The notes below the pieces were generated by a model that did no database searches, was not told where the DNA came from, and worked only from the letters and a program-made list of their open reading frames with translations. Made by a program: the position numbers and the translations under genes. A stretch of DNA of 63,205 nt from Clostridia bacterium (GTDB lineage Bacteria > Bacillota > Clostridia > Christensenellales > UBA3700): contig JAIEDA010000013.1 of assembly GCA_029068165.1 (NCBI GenBank), positions 1-63,205 of the forward strand, read 5' to 3'. Of this stretch, positions 46,003 to 55,459 are shown piece after piece; within the stretch, counting starts at the first letter, position 1, and each line of letters starts with the position of its first letter.

Positions 46003-46593
46003 ATGGAAAGAAAGCGTAGATGTCGGCTGATAAAGAAACGCGAAGTCAAAGAAAAAGCAAAGATAAGCATAGCCGAGTTGTGGGTAATAAAGATAACGAT
46101 ATTTACTTTTTTCGGAGCGGTGATTTGCAGTTTTATTTCGCAAATTACTACTTCTAAAAGTGATATAACCGTATCAATAATGCTACTGTCTTTTATGATA
46201 TTGGTGAGCATAATATTCGACGGAATAGGACTTAGCGTAGCTTCTTGTTCGCAAGAGGATATAAAAAAGTACGCTCGCTTTACGAAACAGTATGCGATCG
46301 CGCAGTTCTTGCTCAAGAACGCGGAAAAGGTTAACAATATATGCGCCGACGTAATAGGCGATATGTGCGGAATACTGTGCGGGGCTTGCGGCGCGTCGAT
46401 AGTCGTCCAGCTCAATATGCACTCGTCGGGCGGCGGTCATTGGATAACGATAATTATCTCAAGCGTGATAGCGGCAATCACCGTGGGCGGTAAAGCCTCG
46501 CTGAAAAAGATAGCGGTAAAAAACAGCGCGGAATTTGTGTTTATGTCCGCAAGAATTATCGGAATATTTATAACGAAAAAGAGGAAAAAGTAA
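46003..46593 (+). CDS. Membrane protein, possibly related to the CNNM/DUF21 domain
   Basis: 196 residues with a very basic N-terminus, then membrane segments near 27-47, 54-76, 110-138 and 146-165. The pattern of a first helix pair, FDGIGLSVASCSQED and a helix with small residues (ADVIGDMCGILCGACGASIV) resembles the DUF21 transmembrane domain of CNNM/CorB magnesium transporters, but the CBS domains that normally follow are missing. The assignment is tentative. No ribosome-binding site is seen before the ATG at 46003. It ends overlapping dxs by one base. Confidence 0.55.
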   Translation: MERKRRCRLIKKREVKEKAKISIAELWVIKITIFTFFGAVICSFISQITTSKSDITVSIMLLSFMILVSIIFDGIGLSVASCSQEDIKKYARFTKQYAIAQFLLKNAEKVNNICADVIGDMCGILCGACGASIVVQLNMHSSGGGHWITIIISSVIAAITVGGKASLKKIAVKNSAEFVFMSARIIGIFITKKRKK

Positions 46594-48284
46594 TGCGTAT
46601 ACTTGACAAAATTAAGTTACCTGAAGATATCAAAAGTCTTGACGTCAAAGACCTTGAACTTCTATCAAGCGACTTAAGAGAGTTCATCACGGAATATACT
46701 TTGAAGAACGGCGGTCATCTAGCCTCTAATCTAGGCGTCGTAGATTTGACTTGCGCATTGACTTACGTATTCGATTTTCCCAAGGACAAATTGATATTCG
46801 ACGTAGGACATCAATGCTACGCGTATAAAATTTTGAGCGGCAGGCTCGACGATTTCAAGCGACTACGACAAAAAGACGGTTTGAGTGGTTTCCCCAAAAG
46901 AGAGGAAAGCAAGTTTGACAGCGCCAACAGCGGTCACGCTTCTACCGCTTTGTCAATAGCTTGCGGAATGGCGAGAGGCGGAGAAAAGGGGCAGGTCATT
47001 TGCTTAATAGGCGACGGAGCGATGACAGGCGGACTTTTTTACGAAGCATTGAACGACGTACTTACGCTCAACAAAAAGGTTATCGTAATTATCAACGACA
47101 ATAATATGTCCATCTCCGACAACGTAGGATTTATCAACGAGTATCTCAAAATCGTACGGAAGTACGGCAGCGATATGCCTATGCTCAATATAGAATCGCT
47201 TAACAATATCGACGGACACGATATCCCCGACTTGATAGGAAAACTCAAGTATGCGAAGAATTGCGAAAAGACCGTAATACTTCACGTAGTTACGAAAAAG
47301 GGCAAGGGGATAGCCGACGCGGAAGCCAATCCCACTAAATTTCACAGCGTGAGCAAGCCTTGCGAAAATCTTTCGTACGGACAAATTTTCGGAAGCGAAA
47401 TTGCAAAACTTGCGCAAGACAATGAAAATGTCTTTGCTATAACGGCGGCTATGACGGACGGCACGGGTTTGAGCGAGTTTGCTCAAAAATTCCCCGAACG
47501 ATTTATTGACGTGGGTATAGCCGAATCTCACGCCGTGACTATGTCGGCAGGTCTTGCCTTAGCGGGAAAGAAGCCGTACGTTGCCATATATTCGACGTTT
47601 CTTCAACGCGCTTACGACAATATTCTTCACGACGTATGTCTAAACGACTTGCCTGTAGTATTTTGCATAGATAGAGCAGGATTCGTCGGCGGCGACGGCG
47701 AAACGCATCAAGGTCTATACGACGTCGCATACTTGGCGTCTATGCCGAATATGACAGTTGCCGCGCCCAAAGACGGCGAGGAATTGCAATCGCTAATTAA
47801 GTGGTCAGTCGCATATAATCATCCTCTTGCAATAAGATATCCCAAGAGCCAAGCTCAGCTGATTTATTCTAAGTCCGCAAAAATCGAATTGGGAAAATGG
47901 GAAAAGTTATCTTTTAATGATAGCGATATAGTGCTTATTTCCAACGGCGACGTTCTTGCCAACGTTGTAAGCGCCGCGGAAATTTTGGTTGAATATGGTG
48001 TAAAAGCCGACGTAATCAACGCGCGTTTTGTCAAACCTATTGATTACAATTATCTTGATCAAATTGCTAACGGCAAAAAGATTTTCGTATTCGAAGAATG
48101 CACCCGCCCAAATTCTATATACTCGCAAATACTCGAGTACTTCAATGAACAATCATACTCAAGCAAAGTTTTCGGAGTTTGCATAGAGAACAAACCTTAC
48201 GCGGTTGCCTCGCGCGAAGAGCTGCTTGAGGAAGCGGGATTAAACGTTGATAACATAGTTAATTTCGTAATATCGAATAAGTGA
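46593..48284 (+). CDS. dxs: 1-deoxy-D-xylulose-5-phosphate synthase
   Basis: 563 residues, about 60 fewer than the E. coli enzyme, with no key block missing. GHLASNLGVVDLTCALTYVF, FDVGHQCYAYKILSGR, the thiamine diphosphate motif GDGAMTGGLFYEALN with NDNNMSIS, and DRAGFVGGDGETHQGLYDVA are all present. It catalyses the first step of the MEP pathway. GAGGAAAA precedes the ATG, and the tlyA gene follows after 9 nt. Confidence 0.95.
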   Translation: MRILDKIKLPEDIKSLDVKDLELLSSDLREFITEYTLKNGGHLASNLGVVDLTCALTYVFDFPKDKLIFDVGHQCYAYKILSGRLDDFKRLRQKDGLSGFPKREESKFDSANSGHASTALSIACGMARGGEKGQVICLIGDGAMTGGLFYEALNDVLTLNKKVIVIINDNNMSISDNVGFINEYLKIVRKYGSDMPMLNIESLNNIDGHDIPDLIGKLKYAKNCEKTVILHVVTKKGKGIADAEANPTKFHSVSKPCENLSYGQIFGSEIAKLAQDNENVFAITAAMTDGTGLSEFAQKFPERFIDVGIAESHAVTMSAGLALAGKKPYVAIYSTFLQRAYDNILHDVCLNDLPVVFCIDRAGFVGGDGETHQGLYDVAYLASMPNMTVAAPKDGEELQSLIKWSVAYNHPLAIRYPKSQAQLIYSKSAKIELGKWEKLSFNDSDIVLISNGDVLANVVSAAEILVEYGVKADVINARFVKPIDYNYLDQIANGKKIFVFEECTRPNSIYSQILEYFNEQSYSSKVFGVCIENKPYAVASREELLEEAGLNVDNIVNFVISNK

Positions 48285-48293
48285 TTTTATACT

Positions 48294-49016
48294 ATGAGAT
48301 TGGATTTGTACTTAAGCAAAACGGCAGGCGTTTCGAGAGCCAAAGCCCAACAAATGATAGAAAATTCTTTTGTAGAAGTTGACGGAAAAATTACCAACAA
48401 ATCATCGATGAACGTCGACGAGCGTTCTCAAATCAAAATTCTAGATACTTTCAAATTTTCTTCGCTTGGCGGAGATAAACTTCAAAAAGCGTTATGCGAC
48501 TTTAACTATGACGTAAGCGGAAAAATTTGCGCGGATATCGGCGCGTCAAACGGCGGCTTTACCGATTGTCTATTAAGTCACGGCGCGGAGAAAGTTTACG
48601 CCGTTGACGTAGGCGAGTGCGCGTTTGAAGATAAGTTGAAAAACGATCCTAGGGTAGTCATAAAAGACAGGACCAACGCTAGATATATTGACGAAAGCGC
48701 GTTTGGCGAACAAGTTGATTTTGCATGTATTGACGTGAGTTTTATTTCACTAAAACTAATTTTGCCGTCTGTAGTCGGCATACTTAAAAAGGGCGGAGAT
48801 ATAATAGCTTTAATAAAACCTCAATTCGAAGCCGGCAGTAAGAATTTGAGCAAAAATGGAATAGTAATCAGCGAAAAGGTCAGGAGCAAGGTTTGCGATG
48901 ATATAAAAAACTTTGCGTTGAGCCTTGGATTGAAATATAAGAGTATTACGACAGCTCCAATAAGAGCTAATAAAAACGTAGAATTTCTAATATTTTTATG
49001 CAAACCTATTGAATAA
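48294..49016 (+). CDS. TlyA family rRNA 2'-O-methyltransferase
   Basis: 240 residues. The N-terminal S4 RNA-binding domain reads RLDLYLSKTAGVSRAKAQQM. The FtsJ-like Rossmann domain has SAM-binding ADIGASNGGFTDCLLSHGA, then VYAVDVGEC, CIDVSFISLKLILPS and IALIKPQFEAG. TlyA in actinobacteria methylates 16S and 23S rRNA; the target here is not known. No ribosome-binding site is obvious before the ATG. The nadK promoter lies across its last codons. Confidence 0.92.
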   Translation: MRLDLYLSKTAGVSRAKAQQMIENSFVEVDGKITNKSSMNVDERSQIKILDTFKFSSLGGDKLQKALCDFNYDVSGKICADIGASNGGFTDCLLSHGAEKVYAVDVGECAFEDKLKNDPRVVIKDRTNARYIDESAFGEQVDFACIDVSFISLKLILPSVVGILKKGGDIIALIKPQFEAGSKNLSKNGIVISEKVRSKVCDDIKNFALSLGLKYKSITTAPIRANKNVEFLIFLCKPIE

Positions 49017-49037
49017 TTATACAAATAAAGTTATAAT
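49009..49037 (+). promoter_or_regulatory. nadK promoter, leaderless geometry
   Basis: TTGAAT at 49009-49014, a 17-nt spacer and TATAAT at 49032-49037, with exactly 6 nt to the ATG at 49044. The -35 overlaps the end of the tlyA-like gene. No ribosome-binding site precedes nadK. Confidence 0.75.
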
Positions 49038-49043
49038 ATTATT

Positions 49044-49874
49044 ATGAAAATCGGCGTTAAAACTAATTTGAATAGGGATTTAAATGCAAGCACCGCGCAC
49101 GCTTTTTGCGCAAAGCTCAAGTCCAACGGCTTGAGTTATAAGGTATGTGACAACGCTAGCGATTATTTTGATGCAAGCGAAGTCGCTCCAACGTCTTACG
49201 TATACGAATGGTGCGACGTAGTCGTATCTTTCGGCGGCGACGGAACAATGTTGGACAGCGTTCGCTACTTGCGCAATAATCAGCCCATACTCGGAATCAA
49301 TATGGGAAAAATCGGCTTTTTAACGGAAGTCGACGAGAACGAAATCGATTACGCCGTTAAATGTCTTAAGGACAAATCTTACGAGATCGAAACCAGAACG
49401 TTGATTAAAATCTCGGTTGACGGTAGAGAATATCACGCTCTCAACGAAATTATCGTATCTCGTCAAGACCCATGCCACATATCTTCATTTGATATAGAAC
49501 TTGACGGAGTGAAAGCCGATACAGTACGCAGCGACGGAATATTGGTATCCACGCCGACTGGCTCGACGGCGTACTCGCTCTCTTGCAACGGTCCAGTACT
49601 TAGTCCGAGCGTCAAAGCGTTGATAGTAAACGCTATTTGCCCACATTCATTGCACAGTTGTCCTATGGTGATAGACGATAATATGAAAATCAAAATTTCT
49701 ACGTCTTCGCCAAATATTAGAATTATTGTTGACGGTATCGTCGTCAAAAATAGCGAAGGCAACGGACTAAGCGTGACGATAGAGAAGGCGGACAAACACG
49801 CTTCGTTTATAAGATTCAAAAACGAAAACTTTTACAACAAATTACGGAAAAAGCTCAACTACTGGGGAGAATAA
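49044..49874 (+). CDS. nadK: NAD kinase
   Basis: 276 residues; phosphorylates NAD to NADP. VVSFGGDGTMLDSVRYL, ILGINMGKIGFLTEV, LNEIIVSRQDP and the glycine-rich VSTPTGSTAYSLSCNGPVLS loop are the family motifs. The order dxs-tlyA-nadK-argR-recN is common in Firmicutes. It is predicted to be translated from a leaderless message starting at its ATG, though readthrough from upstream could also supply it. argR begins directly after its stop. Confidence 0.96.
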   Translation: MKIGVKTNLNRDLNASTAHAFCAKLKSNGLSYKVCDNASDYFDASEVAPTSYVYEWCDVVVSFGGDGTMLDSVRYLRNNQPILGINMGKIGFLTEVDENEIDYAVKCLKDKSYEIETRTLIKISVDGREYHALNEIIVSRQDPCHISSFDIELDGVKADTVRSDGILVSTPTGSTAYSLSCNGPVLSPSVKALIVNAICPHSLHSCPMVIDDNMKIKISTSSPNIRIIVDGIVVKNSEGNGLSVTIEKADKHASFIRFKNENFYNKLRKKLNYWGE

Positions 49875-50324
49875 ATGGCGTACAAAGAAAGACAAAAAGC
49901 TTTGCTTGAAATAATAAATACTTATGAACTCGATACGCAAGAAGATCTTGTTTATATCTTGCGCGAACACGGCTTTAGCGCCACGCAGGCCACGGTATCG
50001 AGAGATATAAAGCAGTTGGGACTTGTCAAAATTGCAGGCTCTTCAAAAAAATATCGCTATACCCAAGTACACGACAAACAACGCAACGGGAGTAATAAAT
50101 ACGGAAGTATTTACAAAGAAATCGTATTGAGCGTACAAAGTTCGGGCAATATGATTGTTATAAAAACCGTAAGCGGAGCAGCAAACAGCGCCGCCGCGTA
50201 TCTTGACAATTTAGCGCTTCCAACGATACTCGGCACGATTGCTGGCGACGATACGGTATTTTGCGTAGCGACCAGCGAGCAAGACGCTTTGGAAATTATA
50301 AAATCTCTCAAGGAAAACCTTTGA
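49875..50324 (+). CDS. argR: Arginine repressor ArgR
   Basis: 149 residues. The N-terminal winged helix reads TQEDLVYILREHGFSATQAT and TVSRDIKQLGLVKI; the C-terminal hexamerisation and arginine-binding domain has GTIAGDDTVFCVATSEQDAL. GGGGAGAA precedes the ATG. No arginine genes lie in this window; the argR-recN linkage is conserved in Firmicutes. Confidence 0.95.
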   Translation: MAYKERQKALLEIINTYELDTQEDLVYILREHGFSATQATVSRDIKQLGLVKIAGSSKKYRYTQVHDKQRNGSNKYGSIYKEIVLSVQSSGNMIVIKTVSGAANSAAAYLDNLALPTILGTIAGDDTVFCVATSEQDALEIIKSLKENL

Positions 50325-50325
50325 T

Positions 50326-52017
50326 ATGTTGACGAATATTTCTATCAAAAACATTGCCTTGATTGAAAGTGTAGACGTAGATTTTTCTCAAGGCTTGAAT
50401 ATTCTCTCAGGCGAAACGGGCGCGGGTAAATCTATTATCGTAGACAGTCTTAGTTTTGTCTTAGGCAAAAGAGCGGATAAGTCTTTAATTAGATACGGCG
50501 AAAATCTTGCCAGCGTGACGGCTACATTCGAGAACGTATCCGAGCATACCGAGGCAATTCTCAACGAGTATGATATTGAAAAAGACGATTATTTAATACT
50601 CAAACGTTCAATGACTGTTGAAGGAAAAAATACTTGTTCTATCAACGGGCAGCGGGTCACGCTGAATGCGCTCAAAGACGTAGCCTCTACTTTAGCCGAC
50701 ATATATTCTCAGCACGAAAACGTTACCGCTCTCAACTCTAATTACCACCTAGCTATTATTGACAAATACGGTGAGAGAGCAATCGCGCCGTTGAAGCAAG
50801 CCAATCAAGAATTGTACAATCAGTATTTAGAAGTATGCAAAAAGCTGCAAAAGTATGGCTCGCTCACCGACGTGAACAAGAATATCGATTTGCTAGAGTA
50901 CCAAATAAATGAGATTACTCAAGCCGAGCTTAAAGACGGCGAAGAAGATGAATTGATTGCACTTCGACACAAACTCAACAATTCTCAAACAATTATTTCT
51001 ACTTTGAACGAATGCAATAATCTTCTCAACGGCGATGACGAAAACGCATTGTCAATATTGTCGTACGTTATAAATGCCTTGAGTAGACTTACGGATTTTG
51101 AAAGCGGCGCGGAAGAACTGGTTGAACGTTTAGAAAGCTGCAAAATCGAGTTGAAAGACGTTGCCTCTACTTTAGTTGCTTTAGCGGAAAACAATAGATT
51201 CGACTTGCGGCAGTACGAGGAATGCGAGGCTAGAATTACGCTAATACGCTCGCTGAAACGTAAATACGGCAATTCTATTGAGGAGATTAAGGCGTATTTG
51301 CAAGATATTCAAGCGGAATACGACTTCTTGTCCGATGGCGAGGAAAAAGTCAAAGAATACGAAGAAGAGAAAAGAGTTTTGCTTAAAAAACTATACGACA
51401 GCGCGCAAAAACTTTCTAGCGTAAGAAAAAAGACTGCGGACGAACTGTCGAAAAATCTTTTAAAAGAGCTGAAAGAACTTGGTATGCCGTCGTGCAAATT
51501 CAGCACTCAATTTGCCGAACTTCCGATTTTTGAAAATTTTACTCCCGATCCAAACGGCTCGGACGAGGCGATATTTACTTTTAGCGCCAATGCGGGACAA
51601 CCGTTGAAAGAGCTCTCAAAAGTTATATCGGGCGGCGAGCTGTCGCGTTTTATGCTCGCTATTAAAAAAATTATCGCCAATTTAGACGGAATATCTACTA
51701 TGGTATTTGATGAGATAGATACGGGCATTAGCGGAAATACCGCTCAAATCGTAGCTCAAAAAACTTACGACATTTCCAAAGACAAACAGGTATTGGCAAT
51801 TACACACCTTCCGCAGTTGGCATCTATGGCGGACAATCATTATCTTATTGAAAAATCTACTAAGAACTCCAATACTGTCACAAAGCTTATTTTGCTTGAG
51901 GGCGATAGCCGTACGAACGAACTTGCAAGGCTGATCGGCGGTCGCGATATATCAAATTACGCTGTGCCGCACGCTAAAGAACTTTTAGAATATGCGGAGA
52001 AGTATAAAAAACAGTAA
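50326..52017 (+). CDS. recN: DNA repair protein RecN
   Basis: 563 residues; an SMC-like ATPase of double-strand break repair. Walker A is LSGETGAGKSIIVDSLSFVL, two long coiled coils span about 150-360, and the C-terminal half has the signature ISGGELSRFMLAIKKI, Walker B STMVFDEIDTGISG and the switch histidine in AITHLPQLASMADNH. The length is typical. It is coupled to argR (1-nt spacing). Confidence 0.97.
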   Translation: MLTNISIKNIALIESVDVDFSQGLNILSGETGAGKSIIVDSLSFVLGKRADKSLIRYGENLASVTATFENVSEHTEAILNEYDIEKDDYLILKRSMTVEGKNTCSINGQRVTLNALKDVASTLADIYSQHENVTALNSNYHLAIIDKYGERAIAPLKQANQELYNQYLEVCKKLQKYGSLTDVNKNIDLLEYQINEITQAELKDGEEDELIALRHKLNNSQTIISTLNECNNLLNGDDENALSILSYVINALSRLTDFESGAEELVERLESCKIELKDVASTLVALAENNRFDLRQYEECEARITLIRSLKRKYGNSIEEIKAYLQDIQAEYDFLSDGEEKVKEYEEEKRVLLKKLYDSAQKLSSVRKKTADELSKNLLKELKELGMPSCKFSTQFAELPIFENFTPDPNGSDEAIFTFSANAGQPLKELSKVISGGELSRFMLAIKKIIANLDGISTMVFDEIDTGISGNTAQIVAQKTYDISKDKQVLAITHLPQLASMADNHYLIEKSTKNSNTVTKLILLEGDSRTNELARLIGGRDISNYAVPHAKELLEYAEKYKKQ

Positions 52018-52207
52018 TTAGTTTTATTTTGTCGAATAGTGGATAATAGATATATGGTAATAATTGTTCAAAAACTGGACGCATTGGCGAATTTGAAGTA
52101 GAAAATAACTTCGTATTTAGATTTATTGCTTAACAATCATATAAAAGTTGATTCTTTTAGAATAATTTGCTTAACATTTCTCAAACTAAACTGCGAGAGG
52201 TTTGGAA

Positions 52208-53359
52208 ATGAGCATAAATTTGAAAAAAGCATTTTGTATATTTACACTAATTATTTTGCTAGCCTTTTCCGCTACAGCTATATATGCAGTGGATCAAGTA
52301 AGCGATTTTAATAATCAAACGGTTTCCGTAAGCGCGTATAATAATTCGCAAATACAGCTTAACAGTTCGATAGAAACTCAAGAAACAACCGAAGTAATCA
52401 GCTTCAAACTTTTTGGCATTATTCCGATAGGCAAAACTCAAGTAGACGCAACGCCCGCCAAAACTGTGACTTTAGGCGGCTATCCTATAGGTATCGCCAT
52501 AAAAACAGGCTTATATATCACATCTAAAGTAAGCGTAGTAACAAAAGACGGCGCAATTTGCCCAGTTGATACGATAGATATAAAAAGCGGCGACATACTT
52601 GTATCTATTGACGGAGTAACGCTTAATTCCATTACGCAAATTAGCGACTTAATTGACAAAAAGGATGAGATAACTATAGCGATCAAACGCAATTCCGAAA
52701 CAAAGGAGTATATAATAAAACCCGCGACGGACGTTTTAAGCGGCAAAAAGAAATTAGGCTTGCTTTTACAAGACCAAATTGAGGGTATAGGTACGATGAC
52801 TTATAGCGACGGCAAAAACTTCTATTCGCTTGGACACGCTATCAAAGATATGAACGGCGACGACGTGACAGCAAAAGAGGGAAGTATCTACAACGCTAAT
52901 ATCGTAGGCTTCGTCAAAGGTCAAAAAGGCAAAGCGGGAGAACTAAGCGGCTCATTCAGTACGTTGGGAAATTCTCTCGGAAGCATAACGGCAAACAATA
53001 ATTACGGTTTATATGGAGAATTGAACTCCGAGGTCGAAAACGGAATGCAAGTAACACTCGGAAGTAAAAGCGACGCTCAACCGGGCACAGCTTATATTTA
53101 TACCACTATAGATGGAAATGCTCCGCAAAAGTATGAGATACAAATCATTAAGACTGCAAGCCAAAGCAATCCCTCCGAGAAGAGTATGGTCTTGAGAATA
53201 ATCGACCAAAGACTGCTTGATACAACGGGAGGAATAGTGCAGGGTATGAGCGGAAGTCCTATTATCCAAAATGATAAACTTATCGGCGCAGTTACGCACG
53301 TATTCGTTTCCGATCCGACTAAAGGTTATGGAATCTATATAGATTGGATGCAGCCGTAA
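52208..53359 (+). CDS. spoIVB: Stage IV sporulation protein B (SpoIVB serine peptidase)
   Basis: About 383 residues. It has an N-terminal membrane signal helix (about 7-27), a PDZ domain (KSGDILVSIDGVTL) and an S55 peptidase domain with the histidine region YSLGHAIKDM and catalytic serine in GMSGSPIIQNDKLIGAVTHV. SpoIVB is made in the forespore and signals sigma-K activation. GAGAGG supports the ATG at 52208. It follows recN as in B. subtilis, but the usual next gene, spo0A, is absent. Confidence 0.95.
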   Translation: MSINLKKAFCIFTLIILLAFSATAIYAVDQVSDFNNQTVSVSAYNNSQIQLNSSIETQETTEVISFKLFGIIPIGKTQVDATPAKTVTLGGYPIGIAIKTGLYITSKVSVVTKDGAICPVDTIDIKSGDILVSIDGVTLNSITQISDLIDKKDEITIAIKRNSETKEYIIKPATDVLSGKKKLGLLLQDQIEGIGTMTYSDGKNFYSLGHAIKDMNGDDVTAKEGSIYNANIVGFVKGQKGKAGELSGSFSTLGNSLGSITANNNYGLYGELNSEVENGMQVTLGSKSDAQPGTAYIYTTIDGNAPQKYEIQIIKTASQSNPSEKSMVLRIIDQRLLDTTGGIVQGMSGSPIIQNDKLIGAVTHVFVSDPTKGYGIYIDWMQP

Positions 53360-53656
53360 ATTTATCAAATAATTCTCAATTACGAGCAAATATTTCTTAA
53401 TTAAATCGATTTTTAGAATACTTGAGGTGATTTTTAGTATATTTCTTTCTAATTTTGCCGCAAGTATTTTTTTATACTCTGACGTCACATTAACGAATAA
53501 AGCAAGAAACTTAATAACAAATGATTAATGACGACCTGCCTGCAATTTTTAAGTTATATCGTTAGTTTTCTTGATTTAATCATTGCAATAATATATAATA
53601 ATATATGTATTATAAATATTATAATAATTAAATACGATATGAAAACGAGGTGTAAG
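53360..53656 (+). other. AT-rich interval between spoIVB and purB
   Basis: No gene or strong terminator is seen. AGTAT and ATACT flank a T run near 53464-53480, a weak terminator-like hairpin. A TTGCAA at 53583-53588 with TATTAT at 53608-53613 (19-nt spacer) could be the purB promoter. An in-frame ATG-less extension of purB through this AT-rich stretch is not credible coding sequence. Confidence 0.4.
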
Positions 53657-55087
53657 ATGTCTACTAATTACGTTGATCCATTGACTACGCGATATGCGAC
53701 AAAGCCTATGCTCGAGCTATTTGCCGAGAATACTAGAATGGTGCTTTGGAGAAAGCTTTGGCTTGCTTTAGCCGAAAGCGAGAAAGAGCTCGGTTTGAAT
53801 ATTACCGACGAGCAAATTGCTCAAATGAAAGAGCATATAAATGACGTCAATTTCGACGTAGCTAAAGAACGAGAGAAAGTAGTAAGACACGACGTAATGG
53901 CTTACGTATATGCTTATGGACAGCAATGCCCGAAAGCTATGCCGATAATCCACCTCGGCGCAACTAGTTGCTATGTAACAGATAATTCCGACGCGATAAT
54001 ATATCACGACGCGTTGATACTCGTAAAGAAAAAACTCGTCAACGTTATGGATAAGCTTGCAAAGTTTGCGCTCAAGTATGCCGATATGCCAACTTTAGGT
54101 TTTACGCACCTACAACCTGCGCAGCTTGTAACCGTAGGAAAAAGAGCGGCGCTTTGGCTTCAAGAACTTCAACTCGATTACGAGAACTTACAATACACTA
54201 TAGACAATACGAGATTGAGGGGAGTAAAGGGCACGACTGGTACTCAAGCAAGCTTTCTACAGCTTTTCGACGGCGATCATGAAAAAGTTAAGAAATTGAA
54301 CGAAATGGTCGTAAAAAAGATGGGATTTAGCAAAACTTTTGCCGTAAGCGGGCAAACTTATACAAGAAAATACGATTATAATATACTTTCAGTTCTTTCG
54401 CAAATAGCGCAAAGCGCATATAAATTCGCAAACGACGTGAGAATTTTGCAAAATATGAAAGAAATAGAGGAGCCGTTTGAAAAAAATCAAATAGGCTCAT
54501 CGGCTATGGCTTATAAGCGTAACCCTATGAGAAGCGAAAGAATTTGCTCGCTTGCAAGGTACGTTATGACTTTGCCGGCAAACGCCGCCAACACTGCCGC
54601 AACGCAGTGGTTTGAACGCACCTTGGACGACTCGGCTAATAGAAGACTAGTTATGGCGCAAGCGTTCCTGTCTATCGATGCGATTTTGGAAATTTATATG
54701 AACGTAGCCGACGGACTTGTCGTGTACGAAAATACTATAAATAAACATATTATGGCGGAATTGCCGTTTATGTCTACTGAAGTAATCCTTATGGAATGCG
54801 TAAAAGCAGGCGGCGATAGACAAGCTCTCCACGAACTGATACGCGAACATTCTATGGAAGCATCAAAAATGGTCAAGCAGTACGGCAAGGACAACGACTT
54901 GATTGATAGAATTAAAAAGGACAAAGCTTTTGCCGCTATAAATAACAAAATCGACAGCATACTCGACCCAAAGAACTTTATAGGCAGGGCAAAGGAACAA
55001 ACCATCGAATTTGTCAACGAGGTTATTAAACCTATACTTGACGAAAATAAAGACTGCCTAGGACAACAAGGTCAAGTCAACGTATAA
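53657..55087 (+). CDS. purB: Adenylosuccinate lyase
   Basis: 476 residues; acts twice in purine synthesis, releasing fumarate. It has HDVMAYVYAYGQQCPKAMPI, IHLGATSCYVTDNSD, LGFTHLQPAQLVTVGKRAAL and the signature IGSSAMAYKRNPMRSERI with catalytic serine. The start at 53657 is supported by GAGGTG just upstream; the frame runs 43 codons further up through AT-rich DNA. Found alone here, not with other pur genes. Confidence 0.96.
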   Translation: MSTNYVDPLTTRYATKPMLELFAENTRMVLWRKLWLALAESEKELGLNITDEQIAQMKEHINDVNFDVAKEREKVVRHDVMAYVYAYGQQCPKAMPIIHLGATSCYVTDNSDAIIYHDALILVKKKLVNVMDKLAKFALKYADMPTLGFTHLQPAQLVTVGKRAALWLQELQLDYENLQYTIDNTRLRGVKGTTGTQASFLQLFDGDHEKVKKLNEMVVKKMGFSKTFAVSGQTYTRKYDYNILSVLSQIAQSAYKFANDVRILQNMKEIEEPFEKNQIGSSAMAYKRNPMRSERICSLARYVMTLPANAANTAATQWFERTLDDSANRRLVMAQAFLSIDAILEIYMNVADGLVVYENTINKHIMAELPFMSTEVILMECVKAGGDRQALHELIREHSMEASKMVKQYGKDNDLIDRIKKDKAFAAINNKIDSILDPKNFIGRAKEQTIEFVNEVIKPILDENKDCLGQQGQVNV

Positions 55088-55107
55088 TTTATCAAATTAT
55101 GATTGAT

Positions 55108-55277
55108 GATGCGTTTCAACGCAATTTACTTAAATAGCGATTAGTAAGGAGTGAGGCGACGGCATAGCGAACGCAAGCGAGCGTCACACGCGACTGTTCC
55201 GCAAAGCGGAGCATTGCTGTTTCGAAGTGCGTTGACAATAAAAAAATGACCTTCATTAAAAGGTCATTTTGGCAGGG
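55108..55277 (-). repeat. Tandem unit 1: tRNA-Trp 3'-end-like segment with terminator copy
   Basis: About 170 bp, nearly repeated at 55278-55459 (roughly 95 percent identical over the last 147 bp by eye, with one 12-bp length difference nearer the start). Its right end TTGGCAGGGGA is the complement of the tRNA-Trp acceptor end with CCA. Its left end GATGCGTTTCAACGCAA resembles the T-arm of that tRNA in degenerate form. It also contains a copy of the AATGACCTT hairpin terminator. Confidence 0.8.
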
Positions 55278-55459
55278 GATGCGTTTCAACGCAAAACTTA
55301 ATCATATATCCTTAAATAGCGATTCGTAAGGAGCGAAGCGACGGCATAGCGAACGTAAGTGAGCGTCACACGCGACTGTTCCGCAAAGCGGAGCATTGCT
55401 GTTTCGAAGTGCGTTGACAATAAAAAATGACCTTCATTAAAGGTCATTTTGGCAGGGGA
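55278..55459 (-). repeat. Tandem unit 2, ending inside tRNA-Trp
   Basis: The second copy runs from GATGCGTTTCAACGCAA to the true acceptor end of tRNA-Trp at 55450-55459. In the minus orientation it is tRNA 3' end, terminator, about 110 bp of unknown sequence with a small hairpin (TCCGC AAA GCGGA), then a tRNA-3'-end remnant. No ORF is convincing. Confidence 0.8.
55425..55449 (-). terminator. Intrinsic terminator after tRNA-Trp
   Basis: On the minus strand AATGACCTT and AAGGTCATT form a hairpin directly after the CCA end, followed by a T run. A second copy lies near 55244-55270 in repeat unit 1. Confidence 0.75.

Noticed and set aside
46003..46005. A leaderless start for the membrane gene before dxs
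   Set aside because: TATAAT overlaps the ATG itself and no -35 lies at the right distance, so it does not fit the 6-nt geometry.
53528..53656. A 43-residue N-terminal extension of purB
   Set aside because: It is Ile/Asn/Tyr-rich translation of AT-rich intergenic DNA; the family start and a GAGGTG site place the true start at 53657.
55108..55459. A CRISPR array
   Set aside because: Only two long repeats with no regular short spacers; the units carry tRNA 3'-end and terminator sequence instead.
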